The notes below the pieces were generated by a model. It was not told the origin of the DNA, searched no databases, and saw only the letters and a program-made list of their open reading frames with translations. From positions 1 through 64,000 of the forward strand of contig NZ_BDBX01000055.1 in NCBI RefSeq assembly GCF_001613205.1: 64,000 nt of DNA, written 5' to 3'. The translations under genes were made by a program, and so were the position numbers. Numbering within the stretch: the stretch's first letter is position 1; each line of letters starts with the position of its first letter. Positions 51,326 through 59,402 of the stretch are shown here, in pieces. The stretch comes from Nocardia sienata NBRC 100364 (GTDB lineage Bacteria; Actinomycetota; Actinomycetes; Mycobacteriales; Mycobacteriaceae).

Positions 51326-51766
51326 TCAGGTTTGCCGGTAGCGCGCCAGTATCTTCTTCACAGCGTCCGTGACCGGTGGTTCCTCGGCCAGACTGGTCCA
51401 GGTGTAGGCGTCGTGTTCGGTGAGTTCCACGGGCTCGGTGTGTCCGACCTCGACAGTGAAGTTGAATTGTCGGCTTTTCTTGCCGCTGCCGGACTGGTAG
51501 TCGAACTTGCCGAGGTAGTTCGTGATGGCGGTTACCTCAAGGCTGGTTTCTTCCTTGACTTCGCGAATCAGGGCTTGGTCGATGGCTTCGCCGGGGTCGA
51601 CCTTGCCGCTGGGAAGCTCCCAGATTCCGCCCATGAAGTCGTCGGCGGGGCGTTGCAACAGAAGGACTTTGCCGTCGTGTTGGACGACGGCGCCGACGAC
51701 GAGTTGTTGCACCTCGTCCTGGTCGGCTTCCCGTGTCAACGTATCCAGCAGTGGCGTCTTGATCAT
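51326..51766 (-). CDS. NUDIX hydrolase
   Basis: 146 residues. The NUDIX box GKVDPGEAIDQALIREVKEE followed by TSLEV matches GX5EX7REUXEEXGU except for Ser in place of the final Gly. It would cleave nucleoside-diphosphate-linked compounds with a divalent metal. It starts 6 bases after the aminotransferase gene and probably works with that operon, for example on a nucleotide-sugar, though substrate choice is inference. Confidence 0.85.
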   Translation of the reverse strand: MIKTPLLDTLTREADQDEVQQLVVGAVVQHDGKVLLLQRPADDFMGGIWELPSGKVDPGEAIDQALIREVKEETSLEVTAITNYLGKFDYQSGSGKKSRQFNFTVEVGHTEPVELTEHDAYTWTSLAEEPPVTDAVKKILARYRQT

Positions 51767-51772
51767 CGAGCC

Positions 51773-53026
51773 TTATCCTTTCAGATCGGTGTGGTGGGTG
51801 GTCACTTTGTGGAGCGCTTCGATGTAGCGATCGACGAGTGGTAGGTCCTCGTCTCGATGCCACACGGGGAGTTTGAACGTGGCGTGGTGCAGAGATTCGG
51901 CCCTTGGATAGTCGCCTGGTGCGTATGCCAGTTTGCCAGTGAAGCCTGCAAACAGAGGACCTGGCTCTTGGAAGAGCGGCAGGAGGTTGAGGGGGCAAGT
52001 CGATCCGGGCCGGTCGATCTCGTAGCAGCCTTCGGCTTGAAGCGCGGCGTGGAAGCGCTCGACCGGCACATCGTCGAACATTGCGTCGTCGTAGACAATC
52101 GTGAACCCATACCAGGCTGGTCGCGCCTGCAGGTCGTGCCAATTGACAGTCAGACCGGGCTCTTGCCGGAGTTCGTCGTGGATGTGCTCAGCGATGCGCT
52201 GACGCCCTTCGAGGTATTCATCCAGATGCGACAGCTGCTCCAGGGCAATGGCTGCAGCCAACGGATGGATGCGATGCTTGAGCCCCATACCGGTCACGGC
52301 GAAACGGCTGAGGTCAGAGTGCGCTGGGATTTCGTTTCGGCACCGCTTGTTGTATTGGCCGTGCAGCAAGACGCGATGGTAGACGTCTTCGTCATCAGTA
52401 ATGACGAAGCCACCCTCCCCTGCTGACAGCGGCTTCGGGCCGTTCATGCTGAACGCGGCGGCTTGCCCGAAGGTGCCGAGCTTCTGCCCACCAAGGCTTG
52501 CCCCGTGAGCGTGGGAAGCATCTTCGAGCAGTGGCAGACCATGGCTGTCCGCCAGAGTTTTCAGGCGCCGAATCTGAGCTGGCATCCCCCACATATGTGT
52601 GACGACGATGGCTTTGGTGCGCTTTGTGATACGTCTCGGCACGTCGTCCGGATCGAGGTTGCCGCTGGCGTCGCAATCACCCAGGACGGGGGTTGCGCCC
52701 AGGTGCAGCAGCGGGGTGGCGGTAGCGAAGAAGGTATACGCCGGCACTATCACCTCGTCACCTGGCCCGATGCCGCAGGCGGCATACATCGAGTGCAGTG
52801 CCGCGGTGCCTGAGCTGGTGAGGACGGCGTAGCGGGCGCCGAAGTACTGCTGGAGTCCATCTTCGAGTCGAGCGATGACACCTGAGCGGTCATAGATCGA
52901 GATGCCTTCATCAAGCTGATCGAGGATGGCAATTCTGGTGGCCTCTGTCAGTGGCGGCCATGAGAAATGCGGTGCCGCCTCAGAAATGACAGGGGTCCCG
53001 CCGAGCAGCGCCAGAGGTGAAGTCAC
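51773..53026 (-). CDS. DegT/DnrJ/EryC1/StrS-type sugar aminotransferase
   Basis: 417 residues from a GTG at 53026. PLP-binding pieces are in order: SSGTAALHSMYAACG (phosphate loop), PAYTFFATATP, LLEDASHAHGA (D169) and FSMNGPKPLSAGEGG (Schiff-base K198). This family transaminates keto-sugars or keto-cyclitols for antibiotics, lipopolysaccharide or aminoglycoside-like molecules. The start overlaps the stop of the Gfo/Idh/MocA oxidoreductase gene, so dehydrogenation and amination of the same ring are coupled, as in aminocyclitol and kanosamine-type pathways. Confidence 0.88.
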   Translation of the reverse strand: MTSPLALLGGTPVISEAAPHFSWPPLTEATRIAILDQLDEGISIYDRSGVIARLEDGLQQYFGARYAVLTSSGTAALHSMYAACGIGPGDEVIVPAYTFFATATPLLHLGATPVLGDCDASGNLDPDDVPRRITKRTKAIVVTHMWGMPAQIRRLKTLADSHGLPLLEDASHAHGASLGGQKLGTFGQAAAFSMNGPKPLSAGEGGFVITDDEDVYHRVLLHGQYNKRCRNEIPAHSDLSRFAVTGMGLKHRIHPLAAAIALEQLSHLDEYLEGRQRIAEHIHDELRQEPGLTVNWHDLQARPAWYGFTIVYDDAMFDDVPVERFHAALQAEGCYEIDRPGSTCPLNLLPLFQEPGPLFAGFTGKLAYAPGDYPRAESLHHATFKLPVWHRDEDLPLVDRYIEALHKVTTHHTDLKG

Positions 53027-54084
53027 AACAGCTCCTTGGGATTGATGTAGTTGCGGGTGCGCGCGGCCTCGTAGCAGGCGGAGACAAAGGCCATGTGATC
53101 CAGGTTTTCGGCGGGACCGCTGAGGTTCGGCCGGTCGCCATCGATGACGCGGTGGAAGTAGTCGATCTGGCAGGCCGCGGCCGAGGGCCAGGCTTGCTCA
53201 CGATGCAGCGACTCGATGACCTCGCCGCTGTTCGTCAGCCGGCGGATGCGGCCCCGTTCCAGATGCACGACGCCGTCAGACCCGACAAGCCGGATCTCTT
53301 CGGTCTTCGGCCCGATGAACCGCGAGAGCAGCAACGAACCGTAGAGGCCGCTGTCATAAGCGAAGTGGATGAGTGCGGTGTCTTCGGCGTCATAGCACCG
53401 GTCCGGTCGTGCGCCGACCGACAGCTCGGCTGCGATGCTGTCGGGCAATCCGAAGTACCACAGGATCAGGTCGATGAGGTGGTAGCCCATATCAATCACG
53501 CAGCCGCCGCCCGCCTTGGCGGTCTGCCCACGCCAGCCTTCGGAGGGGTCATCGACGTGGACGGTGTAGCGGGCGTCGATCAGAAACGGCGTGCCGATCT
53601 GGTCAGCGAGCTGCGGAAAGCTCGTGTAGATCGGATTGAATCGCCGTTGCAGCGTGACCATCAGCTCGATACCAGATCGCTCGCACAACTGCGCCAGTTC
53701 GATGGCTTCGATCAGGTTGGTGGCGAACGGTTTCTCCTTGAGGACGTGGACCTGATGCTCCGCGGCTACTTCGATCACCGCCCGGCCAACATCGTGCGGC
53801 ACGCAGACCACCACGAGGTCGAGTGTCTCGGCGTCGAACATTGCGCGATAGTCGTCGAAGCCAGGCACCTGGTGCATGGTTTCCTGCTCGCGCACGGCCC
53901 TCGCGTCCTCATCACAGACGGCGGCCAGCTCGACATGGCGCGACCGCGCGAGTGCCGGCAGGTGATCGTTGATTGCCTGGCGTCCGAGGCCCACGACCCC
54001 AGCCCGCAGTGTCTTACTGCCGTTACTGATGCGGCGCGAGGTGCGCCAACTGGTTTCGATGTCCGGGCGGTCGATGCGCGACAC
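53023..54084 (-). CDS. Gfo/Idh/MocA family oxidoreductase
   Basis: 353 residues if started at the GTG at 54084; no ATG or good ribosome-binding site marks the start, so the N-terminus is uncertain by about 20 residues. Rossmann motif VVGLGRQAINDHLPAL, then VHVLKEKPFATN with the catalytic Lys, and the C-terminal domain with GGGCVIDMGYHLIDLILWYF. It oxidises a sugar or cyclitol hydroxyl with NAD(P). The gene overlaps the aminotransferase gene by 4 bases and abuts, on the other strand, a broken PfkB gene. Confidence 0.82.
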   Translation of the reverse strand: MSRIDRPDIETSWRTSRRISNGSKTLRAGVVGLGRQAINDHLPALARSRHVELAAVCDEDARAVREQETMHQVPGFDDYRAMFDAETLDLVVVCVPHDVGRAVIEVAAEHQVHVLKEKPFATNLIEAIELAQLCERSGIELMVTLQRRFNPIYTSFPQLADQIGTPFLIDARYTVHVDDPSEGWRGQTAKAGGGCVIDMGYHLIDLILWYFGLPDSIAAELSVGARPDRCYDAEDTALIHFAYDSGLYGSLLLSRFIGPKTEEIRLVGSDGVVHLERGRIRRLTNSGEVIESLHREQAWPSAAACQIDYFHRVIDGDRPNLSGPAENLDHMAFVSACYEAARTRNYINPKELL

Positions 54085-54097
54085 CGGTGCTGAACCG

Positions 54098-54463
54098 CAC
54101 GACCAACTCCTACCGCTGACCGATATTGCGATCTGCTCCGCAGACTTCACACCACCCGGCTTCGAAGGCGACACCGCAGCGTTGATCGATCACCTATGTT
54201 CAGCTGGGCCCAAACACGCCGCAGTCACGCGAGGCCCGGACCCGATCATCTTCGCCGACGACGGCCGACACGGCATCATTGAGGTCACACCGGTCACCGC
54301 CGCCGCCGACACTCTCGGCGCCGGGGATATTTTGCACGGCGCGTTCTGCGCCTATTACGTCCAGAGCCGCGATTTCGTCAACGCGCTCACCCGTGCCTCA
54401 GAGGTGTCGACGTTGTCGTGCCGCACCTTCGGTACGCGGAACTGGGCTACAGCACTCAGCTGA
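54098..54463 (+). pseudogene. C-terminal fragment of a PfkB-family sugar kinase
   Basis: Reads TDIAICSADFTPPGFEGDTA and later the family's active-site signature DTLGAGDILHGAFCAYYV, ending at 54463. This is the second half of a ribokinase/PfkB protein; the N-terminal sugar-binding half is absent and there is no start codon in register, so it cannot be a functional kinase. It is convergent with the P-loop kinase gene, overlapping it by 8 bases. Confidence 0.7.
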
Positions 54464-55124
54464 TCACAACGTAGTTCCCGCCAGTCTCGCGCAACACGAT
54501 GTCAGCGCGATCCCGCGTGCCCGCGATCAGACGGGCGTTCGGCATATCGCTGTCGGCAATCTTGACCTGCGCCTGTTCAATCGTTCTGCCGCCCTGGAGA
54601 TGACGGACGGTCAATCTCTGCTCGATAACGTCGTCGGCGGCGTCGAGGTACCACACCTCATCGAGCTGAGCGCGGACCTCGGCCCAACCAGGCTGTTCGA
54701 GCAGCAGGTAGTTGCCCTCCACGACCGCCAGTTGCTGCGCGGCGAACACTATGGCATCGGGCACGGGATCATGCAGGTCGCGATCGTAGAGCGGCCACGG
54801 TATACGCCGCCCAAGTGGAGCTTCACGCAGCACTTTTAGACGCGCAACGAACCCCGCGACGTCGAGGGTGTGCGGTTCGCCTTTGAGATGGAGGGCCCCG
54901 ACCGCGTCCAGTTCGGCGGAGGTCTTGTGGAAACCGTCCATCGGGGCGATCTCCGCAGGCACAGCGTGCCCAGCCCGGACTGTGGCGGCCAGATTCTGCG
55001 ACAACGTCGACTTGCCTGCTGCAGGAGGCCCAGCGATTCCGAGCACGTGCCGCCGACCCTGTGGAATGCGGGCCGCCACATTCGCCGCCAGCTCGGCCAC
55101 AGACACTTCAGAACCTGCACGCAT
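54456..55124 (-). CDS. P-loop nucleoside/sugar kinase-like protein
   Basis: 222 residues from the ATG at 55124 (AAGGA eight to nine bases upstream); longer frames look non-coding. P-loop GPPAAGKSTL (33-42), PMDGFHKT as in uridine-kinase/FrcK-type enzymes, LYDRDLHDPVPDA, VVEGNYLLLEQPGW and an EQRLTVRHLQGGRT lid. The family phosphorylates small sugars, nucleosides or pantothenate. With the oxidoreductase, aminotransferase and NUDIX genes it could activate a sugar or cyclitol building block. It is convergent with the PfkB fragment. Confidence 0.82.
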   Translation of the reverse strand: MRAGSEVSVAELAANVAARIPQGRRHVLGIAGPPAAGKSTLSQNLAATVRAGHAVPAEIAPMDGFHKTSAELDAVGALHLKGEPHTLDVAGFVARLKVLREAPLGRRIPWPLYDRDLHDPVPDAIVFAAQQLAVVEGNYLLLEQPGWAEVRAQLDEVWYLDAADDVIEQRLTVRHLQGGRTIEQAQVKIADSDMPNARLIAGTRDRADIVLRETGGNYVVIS

Positions 55125-55547
55125 CCCGGAATTCCTTGCACGAGAATCAAGCCAGTGCAACCACGTTAGCAAGCCCAAGAGGCCCCGCCGGGCGTCGATG
55201 ATACCGATCCGGGGTTCCGCCAACTGCACGGGAAGTAAAGAGACTTCCCGCACCGGCGAATGTTTACCGCGCGCTGGCCGTCTGCTGGGCACGCTCAACC
55301 GGTCAGTCGCTGCACCTGGTCCCCTCAGATCGGCTCTGCGGGAGCGCCGGGCTCGGGTTGAAGGTGATCCGGGCAGCGACACCGCCGAGGGCCGCGAGCC
55401 AACCGGCGAAAATCATGCACCAATCAGCCCGGCGCCGGAGCGGAGGCTCAAAACTATGACGGATACGCTACGGCACCGTCCAATCATTCTGAGATTCCGA
55501 CACGTTTTCTGAGCTCCTACACGACGCCTCAAGGACGGGAGACACTA
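55125..55547. other. Intergenic region
   Basis: 423 bases without a supported gene. It should contain the promoter of the leftward kinase operon; no clear -10/-35 pair was seen, and the frames on both strands lack features. Confidence 0.35.
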
Positions 55548-55928
55548 CTAGGCGGCGTGCAGATCGAATTCCTGCGCCTTGGCGCCTGCGATGAACGCGG
55601 CCCATTCGGTGGGCGTGAAGACCATGGCGGGCGCTTCGGTGTCAGAATCGCGTAGGACGATGTAGCCGTCTGTGCGCTGTTCGATTTCGGGGAGGCCGTC
55701 GCCGAGTGGGTGGCCGCTGCCTGCCTTCACGTGGTCGAGGAAGCGTGGCCAGAGGGTGCTATCGATGGCGATGATGGGTTGGACTGCGGGATCGTTGGCG
55801 GGATCTCGGAGGTATTTGCTGTCGCGTATGAAGACCGTCTGGCTTCCGAAGGCAACCTGGACGCACTGGCCGCCGTTGGTCCCGCTGTAGCTCGAGGTCC
55901 GCCAGTGCAGGCGGTCCTGGGAAGTCAT
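55548..55928 (-). CDS. Large DUF397-domain protein
   Basis: 126 residues, about twice the length of a normal DUF397 protein. The N-terminal half has the DUF397 core (WRTSSYSGTNGGQCVQVAF, then VFIRDSKY) and the C-terminal half repeats it (YIVLRDSDTEAPAMVFTPTE, then WAAFIAGAKAQEFDL), so it may be a fused pair or an interrupted domain. DUF397 proteins are encoded next to XRE/DUF5753 regulators and act as their small partners. It follows that regulator gene by 9 bases. Confidence 0.8.
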   Translation of the reverse strand: MTSQDRLHWRTSSYSGTNGGQCVQVAFGSQTVFIRDSKYLRDPANDPAVQPIIAIDSTLWPRFLDHVKAGSGHPLGDGLPEIEQRTDGYIVLRDSDTEAPAMVFTPTEWAAFIAGAKAQEFDLHAA

Positions 55929-55937
55929 TCCGTTCTC

Positions 55938-56795
55938 CTACGCTTGTTCGAGGCGATCTCTGCGCCCGCGGATGATGTGGGCGGACTCCTCGACTGGCAG
56001 GGCCAGGGAGAGAAGTCGATCTGCAATCATTTTATACATCGCGACCTGCTCTCGATCCTGCACGTACAGGGCGCCGGTCTGGTACTCGATGTAGCCGAGG
56101 CTCAGCGCGGTGTCGAAGTGGAGCAGGGTGAAGTCCCCGTCGAGACCGGCGTGAACGGGGGTACTCGTCGGCATCACGCGGAGTTCGACATTCTCGCGGT
56201 CCATCAGATCGACGAGGTGGCCGAGCTGTTCCGCCATGACTTCGGGGCCACCGACGAGCCGGTCGAGGGTGTGTTCCTCGATGACGGCCTGCAGGTATAA
56301 CGGGTTATCTTCGCTGGTCAACCGCTGGCGGGCCATCCGTGCTCGGATGGTTTGGGGTAGGTCCAGTGGCGCGATCTGCAGGCCCCCGCTGAGCAGGGCG
56401 GTGGCGTAGCCCTCGGTCTGGAGCTGGCCGGTCAGGGTCATCGCCTGGTAGGTGAATTGGCTTGTCGCCAGCCCTTCGAGTCCGATGAACGTTTTGAACC
56501 AGCCGGGCAGGACTTCGCTGAACGGCGCCCACCACGTGCTCTGATCGGCGCGGCCGGCCAGTGACGTGATCCGATCAATCTGATCGACCTCTGCCCCGTA
56601 GAGACGCATGAGGGTGGCGGTTTCGTCGGGTTGCTGCTGGTACTTGCCGTTCTCCATGTTGTTGATCTTCGGCTGGGTGCAGCCGAGTTCTTTGGCGGCT
56701 TCGGCCTGGCTGACCCCGGCACGCACTCTGGCGGATCGCAGCTCGTGACCGATCAAGAAGCGCAGTGCTGACGGATCTGATCGGCTCACGGTCAC
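55938..56795 (-). CDS. XRE regulator with DUF5753 domain
   Basis: 285 residues from a GTG at 56795, eight bases after GGAGG; the in-frame extension upstream is AT-rich and not coding. XRE helix-turn-helix about 12-70 (RSARVRAGVSQAEAAKELGC, then QPKINNMENGKYQQ), then the DUF5753 domain (about 90-280, WWAPFSEVLPGWFKTFIGLE, then LDRENVELRVMP-like stretch). Such regulators pair with DUF397 proteins, often control morphological or mobile-element genes, and respond to unknown signals. It diverges from the small-gene operon at 56962. Confidence 0.86.
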   Translation of the reverse strand: MTVSRSDPSALRFLIGHELRSARVRAGVSQAEAAKELGCTQPKINNMENGKYQQQPDETATLMRLYGAEVDQIDRITSLAGRADQSTWWAPFSEVLPGWFKTFIGLEGLATSQFTYQAMTLTGQLQTEGYATALLSGGLQIAPLDLPQTIRARMARQRLTSEDNPLYLQAVIEEHTLDRLVGGPEVMAEQLGHLVDLMDRENVELRVMPTSTPVHAGLDGDFTLLHFDTALSLGYIEYQTGALYVQDREQVAMYKMIADRLLSLALPVEESAHIIRGRRDRLEQA

Positions 56796-56961
56796 TGTGT
56801 GGTCCTCCTGCGGTTTCAGGGTCGTGCGACTCAGTATCCACCACATCCACAAGCGTACTCATAATGAATTTCATAAGCGCTTGTATCAGCTTATATATTT
56901 GCTTATGGTCGATTCAGGGGTGGTATGTACCGCCACACGACGACCGGGAGCAGTGATCAAC
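56796..56961. promoter_or_regulatory. AT-rich divergent promoter region
   Basis: The gap between the XRE gene and the rightward operon is strikingly AT-rich (for example 56860-56920), in contrast to surrounding DNA. It includes an imperfect dyad of TTCATAAGCGCTTGT and AGCTTATATATTTGCTTATG. It probably holds both promoters and the operator of the XRE protein. Confidence 0.5.
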
Positions 56962-57261
56962 ATGACGGTTCTGCAGGAGTCACAACATCTCGTCAGCGAC
57001 TGCACACCGCACCACGCGCGCAGCACAGGCGACGGCGGATGGGTAGTGAGTTATCTACCCGGGCGAACCTTGACACGCGATCAAGCCGAAGCGGCGCTAC
57101 TTGCCCTCGAAGACATGGCGGCCCTGCAGGCTCACGTCGGGCTGCTGGGGCTGACCGTGTTGGAAGCCATGGGCATGGCTGCCATGGAGTGTCCGTGGCC
57201 GCCGCCCCGTAAGGAAGGGTTCGCCGCGCGGGCGCTGGCCTGGGCAGGGGTGTCGCGGTGA
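56962..57261 (+). CDS. Small protein of the XRE/DUF397-linked operon
   Basis: 99 residues from the ATG at 56962 (GGGAG upstream). VVSYLPGRTLTRDQAEAALL followed by a helical stretch and a C-terminal PWPPPRKEGFAARALAW are typical of small actinobacterial proteins encoded beside XRE/DUF397 pairs. I cannot assign a biochemical role. Its stop overlaps the start of the next gene. Confidence 0.6.
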   Translation: MTVLQESQHLVSDCTPHHARSTGDGGWVVSYLPGRTLTRDQAEAALLALEDMAALQAHVGLLGLTVLEAMGMAAMECPWPPPRKEGFAARALAWAGVSR

Positions 57262-57413
57262 TCGCGCGGCGGGCGTGGTCGATCGCTAACACGACCGTGG
57301 CGTTCAGCGCGGTCGCGGCCCGCGGCCAACGCAGGGTCGTCCCGATACAGCCGGTACCCGGGTCTCCGTTGGGTGTGGTCAAAGGCGGGCCTCACCGGAA
57401 GGACAAATCCTGA
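57258..57413 (+). CDS. 51-residue protein, tightly overlapped on both sides
   Basis: GTG at 57258 overlaps the previous stop (GTGA); its own stop TGA at 57411 overlaps the next ATG (TGATG). The peptide is very basic (IARRAWSIANTTVAFSAVAA, then RGQRRVVPIQPV). The double overlap makes translational coupling likely; function unknown. Confidence 0.55.
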   Translation: MIARRAWSIANTTVAFSAVAARGQRRVVPIQPVPGSPLGVVKGGPHRKDKS

Positions 57414-57865
57414 TGTTCGAGAACTGCCACACGCCCTTCGAGGTAGCCCACATCTACCGGGGGATGGGATTTCCGGTCTCCTGCACATTCGGCCGGGTCG
57501 CGGTAACCGCGTCCAGATCGCTGGGTGCGGTGGTGATGCCACCGGACCTGGGCACTCTGGTCCGTCACGAACTCGAACACAACCGCAGCCTCATTGCGCC
57601 GGTATTCACCTATCAGCGACCGCGCCGAGACTGGGTGTTCCTCGTTGGCCCCGGCACAGGGGGCGCGCTCGGCGCCACCGCTCGTGCCGCACTGCACCGC
57701 GCAGGGGTACGAGTTCTGACCGCGGGACAGAGGGTGTGGCTGCCGATGACCGACCAACCCCTCACCTGGTACTGGATCTGGCCCCCGACCACCGCACAAG
57801 CGCTGCCCGCACGGTCGACCGTGCTTGCCACTGCCCGCCGCCAGCTGCTGACGTCACGGAGGTGA
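57413..57865 (+). CDS. Hypothetical protein of the same operon
   Basis: 150 residues. Mixed alpha/beta pattern with VTASRSLGAVVMPPDLGTLV, a VFLVGPGTGG loop and WYWIWPPTT near the end. I know it as a recurrent actinomycete type next to XRE/DUF397 genes but cannot name a domain. It starts within the stop of the tiny gene and ends 4 bases before the next one. Confidence 0.55.
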   Translation: MFENCHTPFEVAHIYRGMGFPVSCTFGRVAVTASRSLGAVVMPPDLGTLVRHELEHNRSLIAPVFTYQRPRRDWVFLVGPGTGGALGATARAALHRAGVRVLTAGQRVWLPMTDQPLTWYWIWPPTTAQALPARSTVLATARRQLLTSRR

Positions 57866-57869
57866 CCCG

Positions 57870-58346
57870 ATGCACGCCAGCACCGGCACCCCACGACCCG
57901 CCCGTATCACCGACTCGTCGGAATCGTTGTTCCCGACCGGCGAGGCACTGCTGTCGGCCATCCGAGGTCATCACGTCGGCCCCCATCCCCTCGCACCGAT
58001 CGCCTACCGGTTCGGGCAACTGCAACAGCAGCGTCTTCACCGCCCCGTCTGCCTGGCATGCCCACACCGCACCGAACTGTTGATGCAGGCCGATCTCTGG
58101 GTGACCGAGAATGCGCCGCTGCCACATCCGAACGCGACCCTGCACTTCGAATCCCTGGGCACCGTGATCGATCGGCTCGCTGCCCAGCAGGTTCAGGCGT
58201 ACCACCTGCTGATGAGCGCCGAACCATCCAGCCCGTTCGTACACGCCGCGTGGTACCGCCTCGCCGAACTGGTCGATGACTACACCGACCTGACCACCGC
58301 AGTTGCCCACCGAGCACGACGCCTCCCCGACACATCCTGCCCGTGA
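57870..58346 (+). CDS. Hypothetical protein with paired Cys
   Basis: 158 residues. VCLACPHRTELL carries a CxxC pair around residue 61 that could bind a metal; the rest is mainly helical (LADLWVTENAPLPH-like centre, AAWYRLAELVDDYTDLTTAV near the end). No family recognised. It belongs to the same rightward operon and partly overlaps the nominal upstream reach of the next gene. Confidence 0.55.
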   Translation: MHASTGTPRPARITDSSESLFPTGEALLSAIRGHHVGPHPLAPIAYRFGQLQQQRLHRPVCLACPHRTELLMQADLWVTENAPLPHPNATLHFESLGTVIDRLAAQQVQAYHLLMSAEPSSPFVHAAWYRLAELVDDYTDLTTAVAHRARRLPDTSCP

Positions 58347-58392
58347 TCGAACCCGGGCGGCTACCGACGCCCGCGCTGGAAGGAGCCTCGCA

Positions 58393-59319
58393 ATTTCCAT
58401 CCCCGGCCCACCCACGACCGGCCACCGGGCCTCGCCACCCGTCGTAACAGGCGATGAGCTGGTGATCCTCGATACCGATATCGGTTGGCACCCAGCAGGT
58501 CTCGTAGCGCTGGTGATCGCGGCGCGTATGGTACCGAATCTGGTCGTGGTCACCGCCGACGAAACTCGTGGCCGACGCGCGCAGCTGGCCCGCCACATAC
58601 TGGATATGCTCGACCGGCCCGATGTCCGGGTGATCGCCGGGTTCGACCTGGGCGGCGAGGACCGGTTCCTCCTCGACAACGACGAACCTCCCCCGGCGCT
58701 CGGTGAAGATTTCCTCGAACGTATCCGTGGTCTCGATCACATGATCGCTGCCATTGTCGAACTCTGCGAATCCACCCGCCGGATCCGGTGGGCGGGGTTG
58801 GGCCCGATGTCCAACCTCACCGCCGTCATCTCCCGCCTACCCGAGATCACCGACCAGGTAATGGTCACCCAACTGGGCGGGCCGCCAGGCGGTCACCGGG
58901 GCAAGACGCCTGTCCCCGAGAACTTCCGCGTTGATCCAACATCTGCCGGGCTTGCCCTGCGCGCACTGCACACACCGCGTCTAATGCTCGGCGACCACAC
59001 CGATTCCGACACCCTCCGCATCCCTCCAAACTCCCCACTCCTGCAGGCGCTCGAACGCCCCACCACACCGCCGTGGACACAACTACTGGCGACCCACCTA
59101 CGAGCATGGTCCGCCCGTGAATCCATAGCCTGGATGAGGCATGCCCTGGTTCTCACCGCCGCGCTCGGACTGCCCTTCGTTGCCTTCCACACCGAACGAA
59201 TCGAGATACACCCCAACGCACGTCTGGGCCGCGCAAACCACGGACGACCGATGCAAGTATCGAGCACCGTCGACCATTCCGCGTTCCTGAGCTGGACGTA
59301 CGGTGCGCTGCGTGTATGA
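58393..59319 (+). CDS. Nucleoside-hydrolase-like protein with altered metal site
   Basis: 308 residues if started at ATT 58393, which sits seven bases after AAGGAG; alternatives are a TTG at 58303 inside the previous gene or a late GTG. The fold is nucleoside-hydrolase-like: ILDTDIGWHPAGLVAL at the N-terminus, AGLGPMSNLTAVISRLPE in the middle, and FHTERIEIHP near the end. Functional enzymes have DTDxGxDD coordinating calcium; here the DD pair is HP, so ribosidase activity is doubtful. It closes the operon beside the XRE/DUF397 pair. Confidence 0.6.
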   Translation: MSIPGPPTTGHRASPPVVTGDELVILDTDIGWHPAGLVALVIAARMVPNLVVVTADETRGRRAQLARHILDMLDRPDVRVIAGFDLGGEDRFLLDNDEPPPALGEDFLERIRGLDHMIAAIVELCESTRRIRWAGLGPMSNLTAVISRLPEITDQVMVTQLGGPPGGHRGKTPVPENFRVDPTSAGLALRALHTPRLMLGDHTDSDTLRIPPNSPLLQALERPTTPPWTQLLATHLRAWSARESIAWMRHALVLTAALGLPFVAFHTERIEIHPNARLGRANHGRPMQVSSTVDHSAFLSWTYGALRV

Positions 59320-59402
59320 ATACCCGCCCTGGTCTACTCGCGGATCCGACCGGTTCAAGCCTCGACGTCGGGCGCGCGGTCGCCGAAGCCCAGCCCGCGG
59401 AG

